NCBI GenBank assembly: GCA_964353455.1 | Contig: CAYGWP010000267.1 | Coordinates: 1 to 8,382, forward strand | DNA: 8,382 bases | Direction of reading: 5' to 3' | Origin: CAYGWP01 sp964353455 | GTDB taxonomy: Bacteria; Planctomycetota; Phycisphaerae; FEN-1346 | Shown here: in pieces, positions 6,331-8,382 of the stretch | How positions within the stretch are numbered: position 1 is the first letter of the stretch | Layout of the letters: each line of letters starts with the position of its first letter | Notes under the pieces: generated by a model | Seen by the model: only the letters and a program-made list of their open reading frames with translations | What the model was told of the DNA's origin: nothing | The model's database searches: none | Position numbers and translations under genes: made by a program

Positions 6331-8382
6331 ATGAGATGTCTGCTTGCTGCCGCCGTCGCCGCCCTGGGATTTGTTTTCGTGATGGCCGCGCAGGCCGCGC
6401 CGGTCCTTCCGCCGCAGCCGACTCTAGGCCAGATGCGGACGAAGCGCCAGTGGGTGGACAGCCGTCTGCTCGAGTGCCGTTTCGCCCCGGCCGAGGCCGC
6501 GCCGGCCGCACCTCCGGGCGCGACCTCCGCCCCGGGTCTGACGGTGCTGGCCAACAACGACCCCGTCATCCGTAGCGAAAGGGCCGGGCGGCCGCTGAGG
6601 CTGAGCGACACGCCGTACACGCGCGGCCTGTACTGCCACGCGGTCAGCAAGGTCATCGTGCGGTTGCCGGGGCCGGGCAAGACGTTCTCGGCCATCGTCG
6701 GGCTGGACCACAACGACGACACGGCCCGCGGCCGGGGCAGCGTTGTCTTCTCTGTCACTGTCGCGGGCAAGGTCGCATTCCGGTCGGACGTGATGCGCGT
6801 GGACACGCCCGCCCGGCCTGTCACGGTCGATCTGGGCGGGGCGGACACGTTCGTCCTGGAGGTCGGCGACGCCGGCGACGGCATCGGTTGGGACCAGTCT
6901 GACTGGGCCGACGCCAGGGCCACGCTGGGCGACGGCACGGAAGTCTGGCTGGGCGACATGCCCCTGACGGACCTGAGGCCGGAGGCGCCCGCGATCCTGC
7001 CGCCGCGCACCAGCGACCTGCCCCTGGTCTTCATCTATGGGAGGCGTTCGTCCGACGACCTGCTGCCCCGGTGGCCGCGCAAGGCCGAGACGCGCCGCCT
7101 CGACGAGGCGCGCACGCAGCATACGCTCACCTGGACGGACCCGGACACGGGCCTGGAGGTCCGCTGCGTGGCCGTGGAATACGCGGACTTCCCCGCTGTT
7201 GAATGGACCGCCACCTTCACGAACACCGGCCGGCAGGACACGCCGATCCTCGAGAACGTCCAGGGCCTGGATGTGCAGATCGCGTGCCCGCCCGAGGGCC
7301 AGTGCGTCCTGCATCACTGGAAGGGCGACACGTGCGCTCCGGACCTGTATCAGCCGCTGGTGACGCCGCTGGGGCCGGGCGCGCTCGGGCGATTCGCGCC
7401 GGCGGGCGGGCGCGGCACGAACGGGGCCTTTCCGTACTACAACCTCGTGACGCCCGGCGGCAGCATGCTGATCGCGGTCGGCTGGCCCGGCCAGTGGGCA
7501 ACGGTGTTCGCCCGCGACGCCGGCGGACTCCTGCGCGTCTCGGCGGGCCAGGAGAAGACGCACCTCAGGCTGCGGCCGGGTGAGCGGATCCGCACGCCGC
7601 TGATTGCCATCCTCTTCCTGGAGGGCGACGACACCGTCCGGGCCCAGAACGTCTGGCGGCGCTGGATGTGGACGCACAACGTGCCGCGCACCGCCGACGG
7701 CCGCCTGCCGGAACCCATCCTTTTCGGCAACACCTCCGGCCAGTTCAACGAGATGCTGAGCGCCAACGAGGAAAACCAGAACCACTTTATCGACCGGTAC
7801 GTCGAGGAGCGCATCGGCATCGACCACTGGTGGATGGACGCCGGCTGGTATCCCTGCGATGGCCACTGGCCCAAGACGGGCACGTGGGAACCCGACCTCC
7901 TGCGGTTCCCGCGCGGCCTGCGGGCGATCAGCGACCACGCCAGGGGCCGCGGCATCAAGACCCTCGTCTGGTTCGAGCCGGAGCGCGTCGCCGCCGGCAC
8001 CTGGCTGGCCACCCGCCATCCTGAGTGGCTCCTCGGCGGCACCCTGCTCAACCTGGGCAACCCCGACGCCCGCACCTGGCTGATCGACCACGTGGACCGG
8101 ACACTCCGCGAGCAGGGCATCGACCTGTACCGCCAGGACTTCAACATGGACCCGCTGCGCTACTGGCGTGCCGCCGATGCCCCCGACCGCCAAGGCGTCA
8201 CCGAGAACCTGCACGTCCAGGGCTACCTGTCGTACTGGGACGAGCTGCGCCGGCGGCATCCCGCCATGCTGATCGATTCCTGCGCTTCGGGCGGCCACCG
8301 CAACGACCTGGAGACCATGCGCCGTGCGGTGCCCTTGCTTCGCAGCGACTACATATTCGAGCCGACCGGACAGCAGGGGCAC
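6331..8382 (+). CDS. Exported NPCBM-domain GH36/melibiase-type glycoside hydrolase, 3' partial
   Basis: Probable alpha-galactosidase or related clan GH-D enzyme; 684 codons are visible and the frame is still open at the window end. Residues 1-22 are a signal peptide (Arg-2, hydrophobic core, AQA cleavage site), so it is exported. Residues about 68-205 form an NPCBM carbohydrate-binding domain, ending with GWDQSDWADARATL. An N-terminal beta-sandwich follows, then the GH36 barrel: WWMDAGWYPC (D503), TWEPDLLRFPRGL, TLVWFEPERV, a nucleophile strand YRQDFNMDP with D603, CASGGHRND at 651-659, and RSDY with the predicted acid/base D673. The usual K-W-D-M-N of GH36 is here R-Q-D-F-N, a divergent variant, so substrate specificity (alpha-galactose, alpha-GalNAc or other) is uncertain. 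It lies 169 bases after the peptidase gene, possibly under its own control. Confidence 0.92.
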   Translation, partial: MRCLLAAAVAALGFVFVMAAQAAPVLPPQPTLGQMRTKRQWVDSRLLECRFAPAEAAPAAPPGATSAPGLTVLANNDPVIRSERAGRPLRLSDTPYTRGLYCHAVSKVIVRLPGPGKTFSAIVGLDHNDDTARGRGSVVFSVTVAGKVAFRSDVMRVDTPARPVTVDLGGADTFVLEVGDAGDGIGWDQSDWADARATLGDGTEVWLGDMPLTDLRPEAPAILPPRTSDLPLVFIYGRRSSDDLLPRWPRKAETRRLDEARTQHTLTWTDPDTGLEVRCVAVEYADFPAVEWTATFTNTGRQDTPILENVQGLDVQIACPPEGQCVLHHWKGDTCAPDLYQPLVTPLGPGALGRFAPAGGRGTNGAFPYYNLVTPGGSMLIAVGWPGQWATVFARDAGGLLRVSAGQEKTHLRLRPGERIRTPLIAILFLEGDDTVRAQNVWRRWMWTHNVPRTADGRLPEPILFGNTSGQFNEMLSANEENQNHFIDRYVEERIGIDHWWMDAGWYPCDGHWPKTGTWEPDLLRFPRGLRAISDHARGRGIKTLVWFEPERVAAGTWLATRHPEWLLGGTLLNLGNPDARTWLIDHVDRTLREQGIDLYRQDFNMDPLRYWRAADAPDRQGVTENLHVQGYLSYWDELRRRHPAMLIDSCASGGHRNDLETMRRAVPLLRSDYIFEPTGQQGH

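Noticed and set aside
6168..6575. 135-residue plus-strand frame starting after the peptidase
   Set aside because: It lacks a ribosome binding site, turns Arg-rich and overlaps the signal-peptide region of the glycosidase in another frame.
6424..8382. 652-residue open frame on the minus strand opposite the glycosidase
   Set aside because: The plus strand carries a signal peptide, an NPCBM domain and GH36 motifs; the minus frame shows no family motif.

Overview
The window is GC-rich DNA, probably from a planctomycete or another PVC-superphylum bacterium. The hints are the high GC content, a secreted NPCBM-fused family 36 glycoside hydrolase, a carbohydrate ABC transporter encoded without its ATPase, and an intergenic repeat that I recall from such genomes. 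This taxonomic guess is an inference. All five supported genes lie on the + strand, and both the first and the last run off the window.

Bases 1-3769 hold a CUT1-type carbohydrate importer operon: a solute-binding protein (5' end missing), a MalF/UgpA-type permease that overlaps it by an ATGA junction, and a MalG/UgpE-type permease 36 bases further on. The second permease is unusual. It has an extra N-terminal membrane segment and about 125 additional residues, with four predicted membrane segments, between the canonical TM1 and the conserved permease core. A terminator-like hairpin with alternative pairings follows the operon.

Bases 3770-4388 contain no convincing gene but a strongly ordered structure: a nested inverted repeat spanning about 300 bases, symmetric about base 4110. 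Its outer arms are two copies of a two-hairpin unit in which nearly every stem difference is compensated (covariation). Its inner arms are two copies of a conserved 21-base hairpin unit. A pyrimidine-rich tract (left) and a purine-rich tract (right) lie between them. This is the most interesting non-coding feature of the window.

Bases 4389-6161 encode a cytoplasmic M28/DUF4910-like zinc aminopeptidase with a complete set of predicted metal ligands. After a 169-base gap with a perfect 10-bp inverted repeat, bases 6331-8382 encode an exported protein with a signal peptide, an NPCBM carbohydrate-binding domain and a GH36/melibiase-type catalytic domain, cut by the window end. A plausible reading is a glycan-use locus: the exported GH36-like enzyme releases galactose-type sugars or oligosaccharides and the ABC importer takes them up, with an ATPase supplied from elsewhere. 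The link of the peptidase to this pathway is only positional.
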